Part shown: positions 23,351 to 35,950 of the stretch, piece after piece
How positions within the stretch are numbered: position 1 is the stretch's first letter
Layout: each line of letters starts with the position of its first letter
NCBI GenBank assembly: GCA_005406025.1
Contig: BGZK01000724.1
Span: 1-64,000 of the forward strand
Source of the DNA: Eumeta japonica
Taxonomy: Eukaryota > Arthropoda > Insecta > Lepidoptera > Psychidae
Direction: 5' to 3'
Length of the DNA stretch: 64,000 nt
The notes under the pieces: model-generated
Told to the model about the DNA's origin: nothing
The model's input: the letters and a program-made list of their open reading frames with translations, nothing else
Database searches by the model: none
Translations under genes and position numbers: made by a program

Positions 23351-23653
23351 CGTTTACCTTTTGAATATGCTATAAAATATATACAATTATGTGATAGATA
23401 TGTTGATAGATGGATGGATGTATGAATTAATGCATATTGTTGGAGGTAGTGAATTAACTGTTATTAATCAAATTTTGTATTACATTCATTTTTGTACTAA
23501 AAATGCAATATAAGATGATTAAAGAAGAAAGTTTTTGTTCTTTTGCAAGATGTTACTTTAAATTGAACTTTATTGAAATATCTTTTGTAATAAATTATAA
23601 TAATAAGTACTTGACTTTTACTTTTATATTTTGTAATATGCAATGAGATAAAA

Positions 23654-24145
23654 CAGTGGAATCTCAATAACTCGAATGTCAAGGGAAATGTAAAAAAATT
23701 CGAGTTAACGAGTTTTCGACTTAACAAGAACGTCGAGATACATATGACTGTCGACAAGGAACAAACATAAAGTTCACAGCTGTGTTACTTAGAAAGTTTC
23801 ATAAATGTATTCATTCATTGCACGTGTACAAGACAAACACAATAGATTAGAAGCCCCGAACCAGAACATTCATTTTGGAATTTATTGCTATTATTTCGGG
23901 GAATTCCAAGTAAGACGTCATTATATTTTATCAACTACGACTTACGGAGTCTCCTTTTTGAAATTCGAGTTATAGAGTATAAATATGTATTATCAATACT
24001 TCGCAGGAAAATAACATTTTGTTCGACAAAGTCTAAATAATTCGAGATACCGCGTATTTAGGGGTTCATCGGAAAGGAATGGAAATTTTTTTCGACTTAC
24101 TAAGGGTTTCGACTTAACGAGATTCGAGTAATTGAGATTCCACTG
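23654..24145. mobile_element. pogo/Tigger-type MITE, ~0.49 kb
   Basis: The left end cagtggaatctcaataactc and the right end, ending at 24145 with gagtaattgagattccactg, are inverted copies. They fit the pogo/Tigger terminal pattern (CAGTGGAACCTCGATAACTC). TA follows the right end; the left TA has decayed to AA. Subterminal blocks ttcgacttaac are also repeated (23713-23724 and 24106-24116). No transposase, so it was mobilised in trans. Confidence 0.8.
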
Positions 24146-27100
24146 TAATACATTAATATAAATAAACTTTTCTATTTTATACTTAAATTGTATCGAAAAG
24201 TTATATATTGTTCCATTTCATACAAATGCATTTTTTTAAATCAACTTTTGAAGAGGTTTTGCATTAAGTTGAAGAACTATTTATAAGGAATGTATTTACT
24301 TCTAGGAATCCTATTAAAAAATTAAAAAATTTGTGATGATTGACAAAAAACTCATTAGGAAGAGAAGGAGAGTAAAAACTGGTCAGAGATCTACATAAGT
24401 GTTCTTGTTGCAAATTGTATCAGTACAGAAATAGTAATCTAGGCAGCCGCCCTTTTAAAGTAACTAATGAATATATAAAACATAGGGCCACCAAATAAGT
24501 CGATAAACAGTTAATGCAACTGAGCTGGCATTCACAATCCAAGCGGGGTATTTTGTGCTTCTAAAACATTTTAGTATTTCAGTATCAGTGGTTGCAAGCA
24601 AGCAGTTGAATACAAAGCCTTAGGATCACTACTCTTTCATCTGTCACTTTTTCTTTTTTTCTATCATTCATTACATTGTTTACAAAACATCAGTATAATC
24701 TTATTTATATCACTATAAAATTTGAAAATTGTTATCTCTATCCAAAAATCTTGAGAACGCAACTAAGGTCAAAATAAGATGCTACCCAGCAAATACAATT
24801 TTTTTATATTACTGCCAAAGTTTCCTTTCAAAACTTAAGGAATCCTATGACATAACTATTTAAAAGATTTTCTAAAGACGTTAACTCATAAACAAATTAA
24901 AAATTGTGTCTTTATATCTAAATCAGGCTACAATGGATGAGAAAGCTCCTTAATATATAATCAGATATTTCAAAATGTGTAAACATTCTGACATAATTTG
25001 TTTGTTTTATATTTACAGTAACGAATCAATTCATTTCAGGGAGCAACATTGTGAATTGATTCTTGTTACTTGAAAAAAATCTCGACCATCCTTGCACACA
25101 CACTTGACCACATTTCCATTCATTACAATTAACAATATTGCTGAAAACACTAAAATTGTTAAAATGAAAAGCTGAGAATGCTCAAGCAAAAATTTGTTAC
25201 TAACTTCAAGTATGTGTCCAGTGAAAGAATATATCATAAAACATGATTTAAATAAGACTATGATTAATGGCAAAATCATCACTTCTTTGACCAAAATGAA
25301 GTCTATTCAGCACTGTTACCTATATAGAGCTTGTAAAAATTTATTTCAAATAACCTTAATACATTTCTTCATTACATGCCTGGATTAACTTTGTAGTGTT
25401 TTTTTTACATATATAAATTAGGAACAGGTAAATAGAAAGCAAGCCTATCATGTGATAAGCGAAAGTGGTCATCGAAAAAGTCTGTATACAAAAATTATTA
25501 TGGCAGAAACTTTGATTACATGTTAATAAGCCAAGGCAAAGATAGGACATCTATGGATTTAAGATAGATTTATACGGTGAGCCAGCATGCAGATATGGTG
25601 ACTTAAATGACAGGATTTCATGTGAATATTTGCAACTACTTTATATGATTTTGAAAGTTTTATCCAATGAACCCACCTTAAATTTACCTAAATTTAAAAG
25701 CTATTTGTCATAAAATTGCCACAATTTCCATCATCAATTATCTTTGGATCTCAAAGTTATGTTTTGTGTGCCAACATTGTCTGCATCTTTGGTGTTGAAC
25801 CAAAATTGTTGATATTCATAGCTTCTCAATTTTTGTAACTTGAAGGTAAATAAATACAATGTAATGAATGTATTGTTTCATTATAAAGGTGAGGTTCTAG
25901 GTAAATGAAAAAAGTTGCTGTACACTTACTCTGGACTACAGTGAAAATTTGTTTCTCCTCTAATTTGTTCCCCAAATTTTTTATACTGACTTCATGAAGA
26001 ATGGTGTGGTGGAAATTTGTTTGCTCCATATGGAAGCCTATTACTAAGCCTACACAATTTGTCTGTCAGTTCTACTTTTAAAACACTATTTCTTTTAAAG
26101 TTTCATAGGTAGCAGTTAAAAGTTTTACATAATACATGATATTATACTAGATATCCTAATACACAAGTTTTTTTTTTTTTGATTTGATGTTTTACATTTT
26201 TTTACCTGAGAATGTATGGTCTATTAGACACTTCCGTCTAACCAAGTTACAATTTTTTATTTTCCTTTCTGAAGTATACCATAACAAGGAGCAGACATTT
26301 ATTCATAGTCTTATGTCTGAAGTATAAGAGATTTAGTTATAATAAATTTAGTGAGTTCATTGACTTTACATAATACATACATCATTCAAAAACCTCCATG
26401 TTTTTGCTTCAGTCTAAATTTCCTCTAAAGGTGGTTTGTTAAATTTATTTTAAAATTAAAATAAAAAAATAAATTTATTTAGTAGTAGTGTGACCAAAGT
26501 TTACTTACAAAACAGAATTAAAGAACAGGTTCAAATACAGACACAGAATTGATCAGAAAGGCCATTTAGACTACAAATATCCATTAAAAAATAACAAGAA
26601 TGGCACCTAGACATGAAAATGTTAAAATATCTTTATGCTCTAATTTTGTTCTCCAGTTTAGTTTTCTTAATGACGTAAAATATCTTAACAAAAGTAATGT
26701 ACTTATGAGTAGCATGCAAAGAATAATTAAATGAATTACAGCAAGGCCTCGCTAATCTGGGCAGGCAAAAATAAGGACCTTGGTGGATTAGGTGCCAGGA
26801 TGCATTTGTTCTGCCATATTAGTAAAACAAAAACATATCTTTTATTTCCTATATGTAATTAATCTCAAAATCAAAAGTTACTTGTAACTATTTATCAATT
26901 GGAACACACAGTAGTTTCAAAGTTAACACTTAATATCTTTCCTTTCCTTTTGTTAGTGTAGCATCTGTTTTCTTTTCGGTTTTAAGTACTTAACATTTAT
27001 TTATTTAGGGATGAATTTATATATATACATAGTGTATATTTATATTTAAATTTTGGCTTACTATCTTTGTATTCTAATTCACAGAAAATGAAAATTGTTA

Positions 27101-27275
27101 TACTTTTACATAACATAGGCATGTGTATACAAACATATAAACCTATTTATGTTGAATACTTATTCAAAAATAAATGTTGACACTTTCTACATGACAACAA
27201 TGTGAAATCTATTACAAGTGACCAGAATTTACTTACATATATATAATTTTGTTTGTCTTAGGTACAATTTTAAAG
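24146..27275. other. Intergenic, plus candidate 3' UTR of Taspase
   Basis: A/T-rich. 26739-26760 reads cagcaaggcctcgctaatct, like a pogo-family terminus, with a weak inverted partner (ggattaggtgccagg near 26788). A minus-strand AATAAA at 26997-27002 could serve Taspase transcripts. A hydrophobic minus-strand frame at 25031-25294 was considered and not accepted. Confidence 0.4.
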
Positions 27276-29351
27276 TCATATATTGCCATTACAATATTGT
27301 TTATCAGCCTGCATCACCTGCCACGTTATGACAGGACATGGCTGAATCGGCACTGAAAATGGACGACCTGAGACTACAGCTTTCTGTCCCGGTTCCATGG
27401 TAGTCGGAAGATAAGAGATCACACACTGAAATTGCAATAAAAATATTGTATTTATTTGTCATTAATAGATTTTATGTTAGTCTTACAAAGTAAACTATAA
27501 ACTATGTTCAAAACTAAGTTTAAAGTAAATCTTAAACCGCTACTTAAATTCGATATGATTGTGAAAAATATGGTGATCAATAATTAGATTAATGAATTGG
27601 TTATAATTTTGAAACACTATTTATTTATCATATGAAAAACATTCCTTTTGCTGTTTGCAATAATAATATACAAACAAAACAAAATTAACCCAACAGAAAA
27701 GCATTAATTAACCTATTAAATGTAGATTAATAATGCAAATATATGACAAATTAGTCCTCCATTTGTATCATTTAATTTTGATTAGTTAGTACATACAAAT
27801 CAGCTCTAAAAAGAATTTATAACTTTACCTTTGGTTTATCATTCTCAGCAGACATATATCCTATACACATCGTTCTTGTGGTGTGGCCCCATAACATTTC
27901 ACCATCCCCAGTTTGAGGATCAAATCTGAGACCTAAAGTTCCTCCAAGCCTTTCTGGCACATCCCATAAGTATGGTGACTCAAGAAACTTCTCCTTCAAA
28001 CATTTATCTAATCCTAAAACTGGGGAAGAGTCTAAAAGGCTCTCAGCAGTGTTTCTCGCTAATTGTGTACGAATTAAATGTTCTCCACAGCCCGAAGTGC
28101 AGGCTGCTATTGAAGGCTTTGAGCCATCTCTACTCATAAAAGCCCACACTCCACTGCCATATGATGCAGCTTGTCCCACTCTACCCTCATGTTTAAGGGA
28201 TACTCCACCAGAACTGGCTCCCGATGCTACCACACCATTTGAATCAACACATATCGCTCCCACAGTATCCAAAGGACTAAATTTTATATCATTTTGAAGT
28301 GAATATCGCTTTAATTTTCGTTTACAATGTTTGTAATTACGGAAAGCTCTTGTTGAAATCATTTTTCTATCATCAACAATTTCTATTCCCATTCTTTCAG
28401 CCCACAATCTCGCTCCATGACCTGTAAGTATGCATGGAGGCACTCGACCTAATGACAGACTATCACACTGCTTCATGCACAAGTTTTTTGCAAGAATTAT
28501 GGGGTTCCATACATTAGAAACAGCTCCACACGCACCAAAATGCAAAGTTTGTCCATTCATGATTGAAGCATCACATTCAACTGTGCCCTCCCAACTAAGG
28601 TTAGATCCATATCCTGCATTAGTAAGAGGACTATTTTCCAATTCTGTAATAGATCCAAAACAATTTTCTCAAAATACAAATTTGATCACAAAATCACATT
28701 TCAATATTTAAAATAAAGTTTAATTTTAATAAAATAATGTTTATATATATTCACTTGGGTTTTTATAATGCACTAGAAATGTGCTGAAAATTAAGAACTT
28801 GTATTATTGTTTAATAGAATTCTTTATAAAGCTCTAAGAGCACTAATCTATTGTAATGAAGATTGAAATATGTAAATGGAATTGCTCAAAATATTAAATA
28901 ATAATATGAAACAAAGATCACACATTCAAAATCATTCATGATAGTAATTAGATACTTCTCAAAATACCTATTATTGCTTTTTCTACAGCTTCAACAGCAC
29001 TTCCACCATTCCGCAAAACATCCATGGCTTTTCTACATGCTGCATAACACGTCTTCTGGTATTCCTTTTTTAGGGTTTCACTGTGATAACCTGCACCTGT
29101 AATTCAGTAATATGCTTTGAAATATAATTGATAGGCTGTTGTATGAACCACAAAATGTTTAAACAGGCAATGGTTTACAGAAATAGTCTTGAACATGGTT
29201 AAATAATGTCTCCAGGAAAAGCCAGGCAGAAATTCATGATTAAATTATTAAGCTATTCTTTTCAGTAAAGCAAGAATAAAGATGATTAAAGTTCTATACA
29301 TTTTCTAACTTATAGGTACCTACCACAATGTACCGCAATAAAACCATTCAT
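27276..29351 (-). CDS. Tasp1: Taspase-1 (threonine aspartase), four exons
   Basis: Exons in gene order: 29351-29324, 29096-28968, 28643-27829 and 27425-27276; all introns are GT-AG and phases join to 373 codons plus TGA. Taspase-1 is an N-terminal-nucleophile protease that cuts itself and then cleaves Trithorax/MLL and TFIIA after Asp in QxD/G sites. Seen here: FIAVHCGAGYHSE at the N-terminus, NAGYGSNL and CDASIMNG near 60-80, SPLDTVGAI with the nucleophile Thr near residue 179 (the proenzyme cut is before this Thr), SSGGVSLKHEGRVGQAA, and TSGCGEHLIRT. The last exon supplies the C-terminal part (SYLPTTMEPGQKAVVSG); without splicing at 27828 the frame would stop after DKPKVKL. The loop before the nucleophile is shorter than in human. 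An in-frame ATG 30 bases upstream (29381) would add ten residues, but 29351 has the better context (A at -3). Confidence 0.93.
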
Positions 29352-29381
29352 TATACTTCCTTTCCAGTTAACAGTTTTCAT

Positions 29382-31960
29382 AAATTTTTAAGAAGCAAAT
29401 GACTTAACTGGCATACTAATGCATTTTTAGTGGTATTTGTGTTCTCAGTGGATACATTTGCCTTGAATATTTTGTTTACAATTGCCTAATGTTCATATTC
29501 ATCTATGATCCATAGTTGGTGCATCTACTTTTTATATTCGAAAACAAATAGTAAGGGCAACAGAAAATAATACAGCCACTGACTGTCAATCAAAATATAC
29601 AGTTTTTATAGTTTAGAATTGTTCGTAAACAAATACAGTATAGGTCATCAAATTATTAATGAAAGGCAACTAAGTAGGTACCTTCTCATTCAAGAAGGGA
29701 TAGAAAAATATCGCGAATGGATGGGTGGATAATTTTTGGTAGAGAAAGCATTATTTTCTTTTTGTAGGAAAGAATCGACAAATATTTAACATTATGCTCC
29801 ATTACGAATAAGATTAAATGAAATAAAACTCATTGGTAAAAACTCTTTATTTATAATATTGTAACGCGAACGGTACCCCTTGTGAGCGTCAAGATGACCG
29901 AGATTTTGAATCAAAGATGGTAGGAAGACTATTTAAAATTTAAGAATGTTATTTTTTTATTTTATTTATATTATTATATTTAATAATATTTTAAAGTATT
30001 TAAGAATATTTATTTGATCAGTTCTTCAATTTCTCTGTTTATAAATGTCATGTATACTCAATCTAATACACTAAATATTTCAATTTCCACTTTTTATTAC
30101 TATGAAGGCATTTGTACTTGTCTTTTCTTGAGTCCTCGTCTTTTTCCTATCTAACATTTTATAAAATTTAAAAGCGAATGGAACCTATGGCGACAGAGCA
30201 TGGAGGCCAGATGCATTACATCTCACCTACACCTATCTCAACTACTACAACATGTTTAGGTCGGATGATGGGCTTCAACTATGTTTTTAAAATGCGCAAC
30301 ATTGATGACATCCTCCAGCGGGTCGTCTCCATTGCTATACTTGCCGTTGTTCATGATGTGTCCTTGAACTTCTTTGATTGCTTCTCGAGTGCTCATGACG
30401 AACTGACCGCACGTGATGCGCTATATCCTTTTGTAGGATGACTTAAACAATGGTCAGAAGCGCTCGACTTCATCAAAGATATTCAATTCGACGCCCCCCG
30501 ATAAAACTACTCGTAAAAGGCAAACAGCTTTTGAAATCGCTTGGCTCCACGAAGGCGTCCGAAATCGTTCAGAAGCCCACCGATGAGCTAACTGTAAACC
30601 TAAACTTCGATCGGGTGTCATCGGGTTCGTAGAGATGTTTCTTGATGTTACAAAGAACGTTTGAGTCTTTTCGGTTCCGAGCTAACAAATTCAAACGTGA
30701 CACATCTAACAAATACTTATTGATTAGGTTTAGAGAAGAAAATTAGAAATCGTAGTGTGTAGCAATCAAAAGCGAATGTAATTGCAATGGTTTTTCAATA
30801 AATAATTTGCTTAGTTTTGCGTTGATGTCCCTAATTATTACGATAGCGTATTAATGAGTAATGTATAACTTTTTGAACGTCATCGTACATAACCTCTATT
30901 TCATCGTAGAGATGTGGCAAAATTAGCACATACATATGTCTGTATGACATCCAACAAATACCTTTTGATAATTCTGAGTGTAAAGTACGCTTGTCTACTT
31001 TGCACACTTTCGATGTTCACTATACATTTAAGGTAAGGCATTTCTGGAAGATCAATTCGGTACTACTTTGAAATAAGTTGTTAAGTTCCTTCTAGGGTTC
31101 ACTATTCTCAAATTGTTCACTGTGTCTTATAGTTTAGTAATTATATCATTAGATCTCAAAGTGCGTACGTTGTAGATTGCCAGATCGATTTGTCTAGGAT
31201 AGTAGCTTTTTCTTGGAATACCGGCCATACTTCATATCCCTTGTCTCACCGTTTCTATTACCACCTCTGTTATTATTACCAAGAATAGCAGCACCGCCGG
31301 TGATTCGGAGCTGTTTTTATGGTGTGAATATTGTGAGGGGCTTTTACTATAGTAACCATGGTGGGTTTTGTGGGTTTCTGATTGCAATTGTACCTTACAA
31401 AAAAGCCGCGACAGCATATATCTATTTTTTATGTGTAAGCCATTATCGCTAAAATACTGAACAATAAATACAATAAAAATTTGTACTTTATTTCTAACGC
31501 ATATTTGGTAGTAAAAAATTGATCCGTAACCAAAATAAATACTTTTGTCGCATCTGGTGTTTAAAGTAGATAAACTTTGTCTTTTACACTGCATCATTTG
31601 GACAAATATTTGAATAGTTATGACGATAAACAAGCGAGTGCGCGATATTATGGTGCGGTCCCGCGGTAGGGTCAAACCTTAAAGGTAGCAGGCATACATT
31701 TGAGCACGCAATGCTTTTCCCACAGCCAGCTCTATGTGGCTTGCTCACGCGTTTCTAAATCGCAAAATCTGCATGTTTATACCAAAATAAATCGTTTAAC
31801 ACCGTTTATAGGAGTATATTGTAGTAGCCACTTATAACTTTGCATTACCATCAACCATTGTATACTTCCGTACCTGTCTATCCTTACAAACTATAACGTT
31901 TATAATACCTATAAAACATATTAGTGAGATCATAATAAAAAATACTAGTTCTAATTTACA
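29382..31960. other. Intergenic upstream of Taspase
   Basis: No host gene recognised. 30178-30632 is less A/T-rich and carries two adjacent plus frames and a minus frame (reading MSTREAIKEVQGHIMNNGKY) that soon hits a stop. It may be a decayed coding remnant of unknown kind. The Taspase promoter should lie just above 29381, but no motif is clear. Confidence 0.4.
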
Positions 31961-31974
31961 TACATTACACAATA

Positions 31975-32292
31975 TATTTGTTCGAACACTTATAACTGGA
32001 GAATAGCTGGACCGATTTTCATTTTCATTAATAGTGATGTTATGTGTAAACTGAAATGAATAAAAATCACTAGGTATGGATTATGTTTATCTTCCAACAA
32101 TTTTTAAGCTGTCGCTTTAAATTGCTTTCAAAAACATCAGCCATGTAAATGAAATAGCTACGAATATATAGGGGCTGTGGTTATATCATTAATATGTATA
32201 AATTAGCCCTATAAAAAAAATCCATATGAATAAGATGAAAGAATATATTTTATACCTACGCGGGCGGAGCCACGGGCAAAAGCTAGTTTTAT
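31975..32292. repeat. Common lepidopteran dispersed repeat
   Basis: Begins cttataactggagaatagctggaccgatt (quoted in part) and ends cgggcggagccacgggcaaa followed by agctagt. This ending is typical of an abundant lepidopteran non-autonomous repeat. A related, more decayed copy ends near 50990. Confidence 0.6.
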
Positions 32293-32299
32293 TATAAAT

Positions 32300-33165
32300 C
32301 TATCTAAAGTATTCCGAAGAGATCGTAACAGGTGAAAATCTGAGGGTGCAAGATTAAGGCTATATGGTAGATGTATTAAAACTTCCCAAGCAAACTCTTA
32401 ATATTTGCTGAGTGGCTAATGATGTGTGTGGTATGGCGTTATCATGGTTAAAAATTATATCCTTTCTGATGGTCAATTCTGGCCGTTTTTTTCTCTACTT
32501 TTTGCTTGTGTCTCATCAGCTGTTGGCAGTAAAGATCTGAATCGATAATTTTGTTCGGTGGTAAAAGACCATAATGAATAATGTCCTTCCAATCCCACCA
32601 TACACATAGTCTCAACTTATTGCGAATTAATTTGGGTTTCGCTATAGTCTGTGGAAATTACTTGCCTTTTGACCATGATTTTTTCGCACGTTCTTCAGCT
32701 ATGTCTTATGGACTAAAATGTCGATTCTGCTTTACTTTTTTCCAAAATAGCATAATAGCATCGACATTATACGTAACGGGTCAATTAGAGCGAGGTTCAC
32801 ATTTGACATCAAAATTACCAGACTGAAAATGCTTGAACTAGTATTGTGCTAGTCTCACCGAAACTGCATTAGATCTGTAAACATTATGATTTTTTTTTCG
32901 TGACCTGTGTTGTATTTTCTCCTTTTTTGTAATAAAACTTCAAAATGTATCGAATTTCTAAATTTGATTCACTCATTTTGGTGGAGAAAAAAAACAATAG
33001 AAAAATGGTGTAACACCGTTCTTACATTTTAGTTAACTTTTTTAAAAATATCATCTATTTAATAATGTTACAACTGGCCAAATCCAAACGTTACAACTAA
33101 AAAAAATTTACTGCAACTTTTTACTTATACAATACGAAAAACCTTTTTTCACAACCTAATGTGTA
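32300..33165 (-). mobile_element. mariner-type transposase remnant, same family as 3780-4505
   Basis: Aligns along its length with 3950-4500: the plus strand shares cgaagagatcgtaacaggtg, tctctactttttgcttg, and catctatttaat with tactgcaactttttactta. It contains more frameshifts than the first copy. The right end reads ttcacaacctaa, a plausible mariner terminus; the left end is not defined. Confidence 0.7.
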
Positions 33166-34025
33166 TTGTAAAATTTAGCCATCTCCTAGAAAGTGTTGCC
33201 CCCACTAACCCCGCTACGCTATGTCGCTGACCGACACCGATATTATGTCATGTATCATTACCGACAAATTAGAATGAAGCCGTTATCATTAGGAAGTTTC
33301 TAAAGCCAATGTGCAAAATACCCATCTACTGAAGAATACTTCCATGTCTCATTATCAGATTATATTACAACGTCGAAATTAATAGTGAAAAATGTGTTTT
33401 ATTAATTTAGACAGCAAATAATGTTTGTTACTTATACAATGATCTTGCCAATGTTTCCTTCCGTGTGGAGTTAAAAATGTTAATTGCTCTTTAACATAAT
33501 TTTGCATAATTTTTATTTAAACTTAATTGCCAATTTCTACCCGTTCTTCTTTTTAGCTTTTCCTCTTTTACTAACACTCATTGTGACCTCCTTTCTTGTA
33601 AGTTTTTCTTTCATTCTACTTTTTTTCTCTCTCTCCACCCTTACCGTCCTTTGAACTCTTTCTCCCAAAACAACAAAAAAACGAATAAATATTAAAATAA
33701 ATATATACTTTATTTTTATTTATTTACTAAATTTACATAAGTAGATAAATAAAATGAAATATATTTTTTGTAGCTTTGTGGTATAGAATGTAAATATTTA
33801 CTTATCCAGATACTTATTATTTATCTTTGCAGTAGTAGGACATATCATATTTCTCGTGATTTATCTACAGAAATTATGCATTTAAATTTTTATCGTCAAT
33901 ATCCTAAGGTATTGTAACCTAATCTATGATAACCAAATAGACTACTTGGGTATCATGGTTTAATGATAAATATGATATCATAGTTATCATCATATAATAT
34001 GATGTCGTATATAGTGTCATATATA
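33166..34025. other. Intergenic, nothing recognised
   Basis: A/T-rich, with a pyrimidine-rich stretch near 33535-33670. No gene-like frame. Confidence 0.4.
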
Positions 34026-34027
34026 TA

Positions 34028-35727
34028 CAGAATGTCCCAAAACTCGACCACAACCCGGAACCGGGTGAAAAGGCAAGTCATGCTGGTTGTCAGAAAAATA
34101 TAAAAAAAATCTAAGTTGCATGATTTTAAAATTATAGGTATTTTAAGAAAAACGCAAAAATTCACACCCTGTGACAGTCTATTCACTCCTGTTGCCACAA
34201 ATTATAACTTTTTCCAACTTTCTTTTTTGCTGTGTAACCCTGAATAATGCTTCTCTAAACTGTAATTAAAATTTTGAAACCAGCTGCTCTAGCTTTCATA
34301 ACATTATGACTTATATCTTAGAAAAAAAAATAAAGTAAAAAATTGCCTAGATTTAACTGACTGTATTGAAAAAAAAATGTACTACGCGAGTTTGGCAAGT
34401 TATGTCAAAAGTGGGCGCAATTAGTAAGGATTCTAAAATGGTATAATACTCGGTGATTTGTAGCTGCTATCGTGGACAAAAATTTTTTTTTCAGTAAAAT
34501 CTCAGTTTTTTACAAATTCTTCTTACTAGGTTAAATGGCAAAACTTATTACTTTTTACATTGGAGCCGATTCCAATGCACATACTGAATAAATTTAACTC
34601 ACTTGTACCTGTGTTTGTCTATCATAAACAGACTGAATAAACAGATTGTGCACTAAATTTAGAGTACTGTTAGTGTGTGCATTGGAATAGGCACTATTTT
34701 TTTTTTGTGAATGTTTTAATTTAAACTGAAACAAAATTTTTAATACTATGGTTTATTTATTAAATTTACAATAAAATAGTTCTATTACAGCAAATGTTCA
34801 AAATGCCTTCATTCGGCGGCAATACAAGTTCACCGGACTTGAATCCATTGTACTTTTTTTACTGGGGAGCAGTCAAAGAAAAAGTGTATTTAAAGTCAAT
34901 CGAAAGCGAATTTGAACTACGGCAAAGAATAGCTGAAGCAGCCAAATTCGTAAATAATGGACGATTCGCTCGAAAGATAGCTCGATCTCTTTTAAAGAGA
35001 TGTCGGGTTTGTAGTATTAAAAATTTTGTTTCAGTTTAAATTAAAACATTCACAAAAAAAAAAATAGTGCCTATTCCAATGCACACACTAACAGTATTCT
35101 AAATTTAGTGCACAATCTGTTTATTCAGTCTGTTTATGATAGACAAACACAGGTACAAGTGAGTTAAATTTATTCAGTGTGTGCATTGGAATCGGCTCCA
35201 ATGTAAAAAGTAATAAGTTTTGCCATTTAACCTAGTAAGAAGAATTTGTAAAAAACTGGGATTTTACTGAAAAAAAATTTTTGTCCACGATAGCAGCTAC
35301 AAATCACCGAGTATTATACCATTTTAGAATCCTTACTAATTGCGCCAACTTTTGACATAACTTGCCAAACTCGCGTAGTACATTTTTTTTCAATATAGTC
35401 AGTTAAATGTAGGCAATTTTTACTTTATTTTTCTAAGAAATAAGTCATAATGTTATGAAAGCTAGAGCAGCTGGTTTCAAAATTTTAATTACAGTTTAGA
35501 AAGCATTATTCAGGGTTACACAGCAAAAAGAAAGTTGGAAAAAGTTATAATTTGTGGCAACAGGAGTGAATAGACTGTCACAGGGTGTGAATTTTTTGCG
35601 TTTTTCTTAAAATGCCTATAATTTTAAAATCATGCAACTTAGATTTTTTTTTTATATTTTTCTGACAACCAGCATGACTTGCCTTTTCACCCGGTTCCGG
35701 GTTGACGTCGAGTTTTGGGACATCCTG
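34028..35727 (+). mobile_element. Tc1/mariner-superfamily element with ~720-bp terminal inverted repeats
   Basis: The outer ends cagaatgtcccaaaactcga (34028) and tcgagttttgggacatcctg (ending 35727) are inverted, each flanked by TA. The inverted match runs inward with few differences for about 720 bases on each side (34028-34748 and 35011-35727). It includes the distinctive ccggaaccgggtgaaaaggc, and gcattggaatcggctcca. The unique centre and its right border hold an 81-codon frame, 34794-35039, reading SSPDLNPLYFFYWGAVKEKV then ELRQRIAEA. This is the C-terminal end of an insect DDE transposase (RSPDLTPLDFFLWGxxKxxVY type) with its stop inside the right arm. The rest of the transposase is missing, so this is a deletion derivative. 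Confidence 0.88.
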
Positions 35728-35950
35728 TATATACACGTCGAATATAATATATTATATACGCCACAATACATATTGACGTATACTTGATCAAATACTATTG
35801 TAAAATACCTTAAAGAAATGTGGATGTCGTTCAAGTTTTTCTTGAGCCGTAAGTTCAAAAATGGGCAAAAAAGAAAATTTGTGTTTTGCACTTACAATAA
35901 ATATGTATAATTATTTTACATACGTCGTAAATAAAAAAAGCTTGAGTCGC

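Noticed and set aside
25031..25294. Hydrophobic minus frame (MILPLIIVLFKSCFMIYSF), considered as a chemoreceptor exon
   Set aside because: Hydrophobicity alone is common in A/T-rich DNA; no receptor signature and no neighbouring exons were found.
30178..30632. Two adjacent plus frames and a minus frame (MSTREAIKEVQGHIMNNGKY)
   Set aside because: No family recognised, frames short and broken; kept only as a note on that intergenic stretch.
31232..31675. 147-codon minus-strand frame
   Set aside because: Low-complexity mix without domain signature or start context; likely chance.
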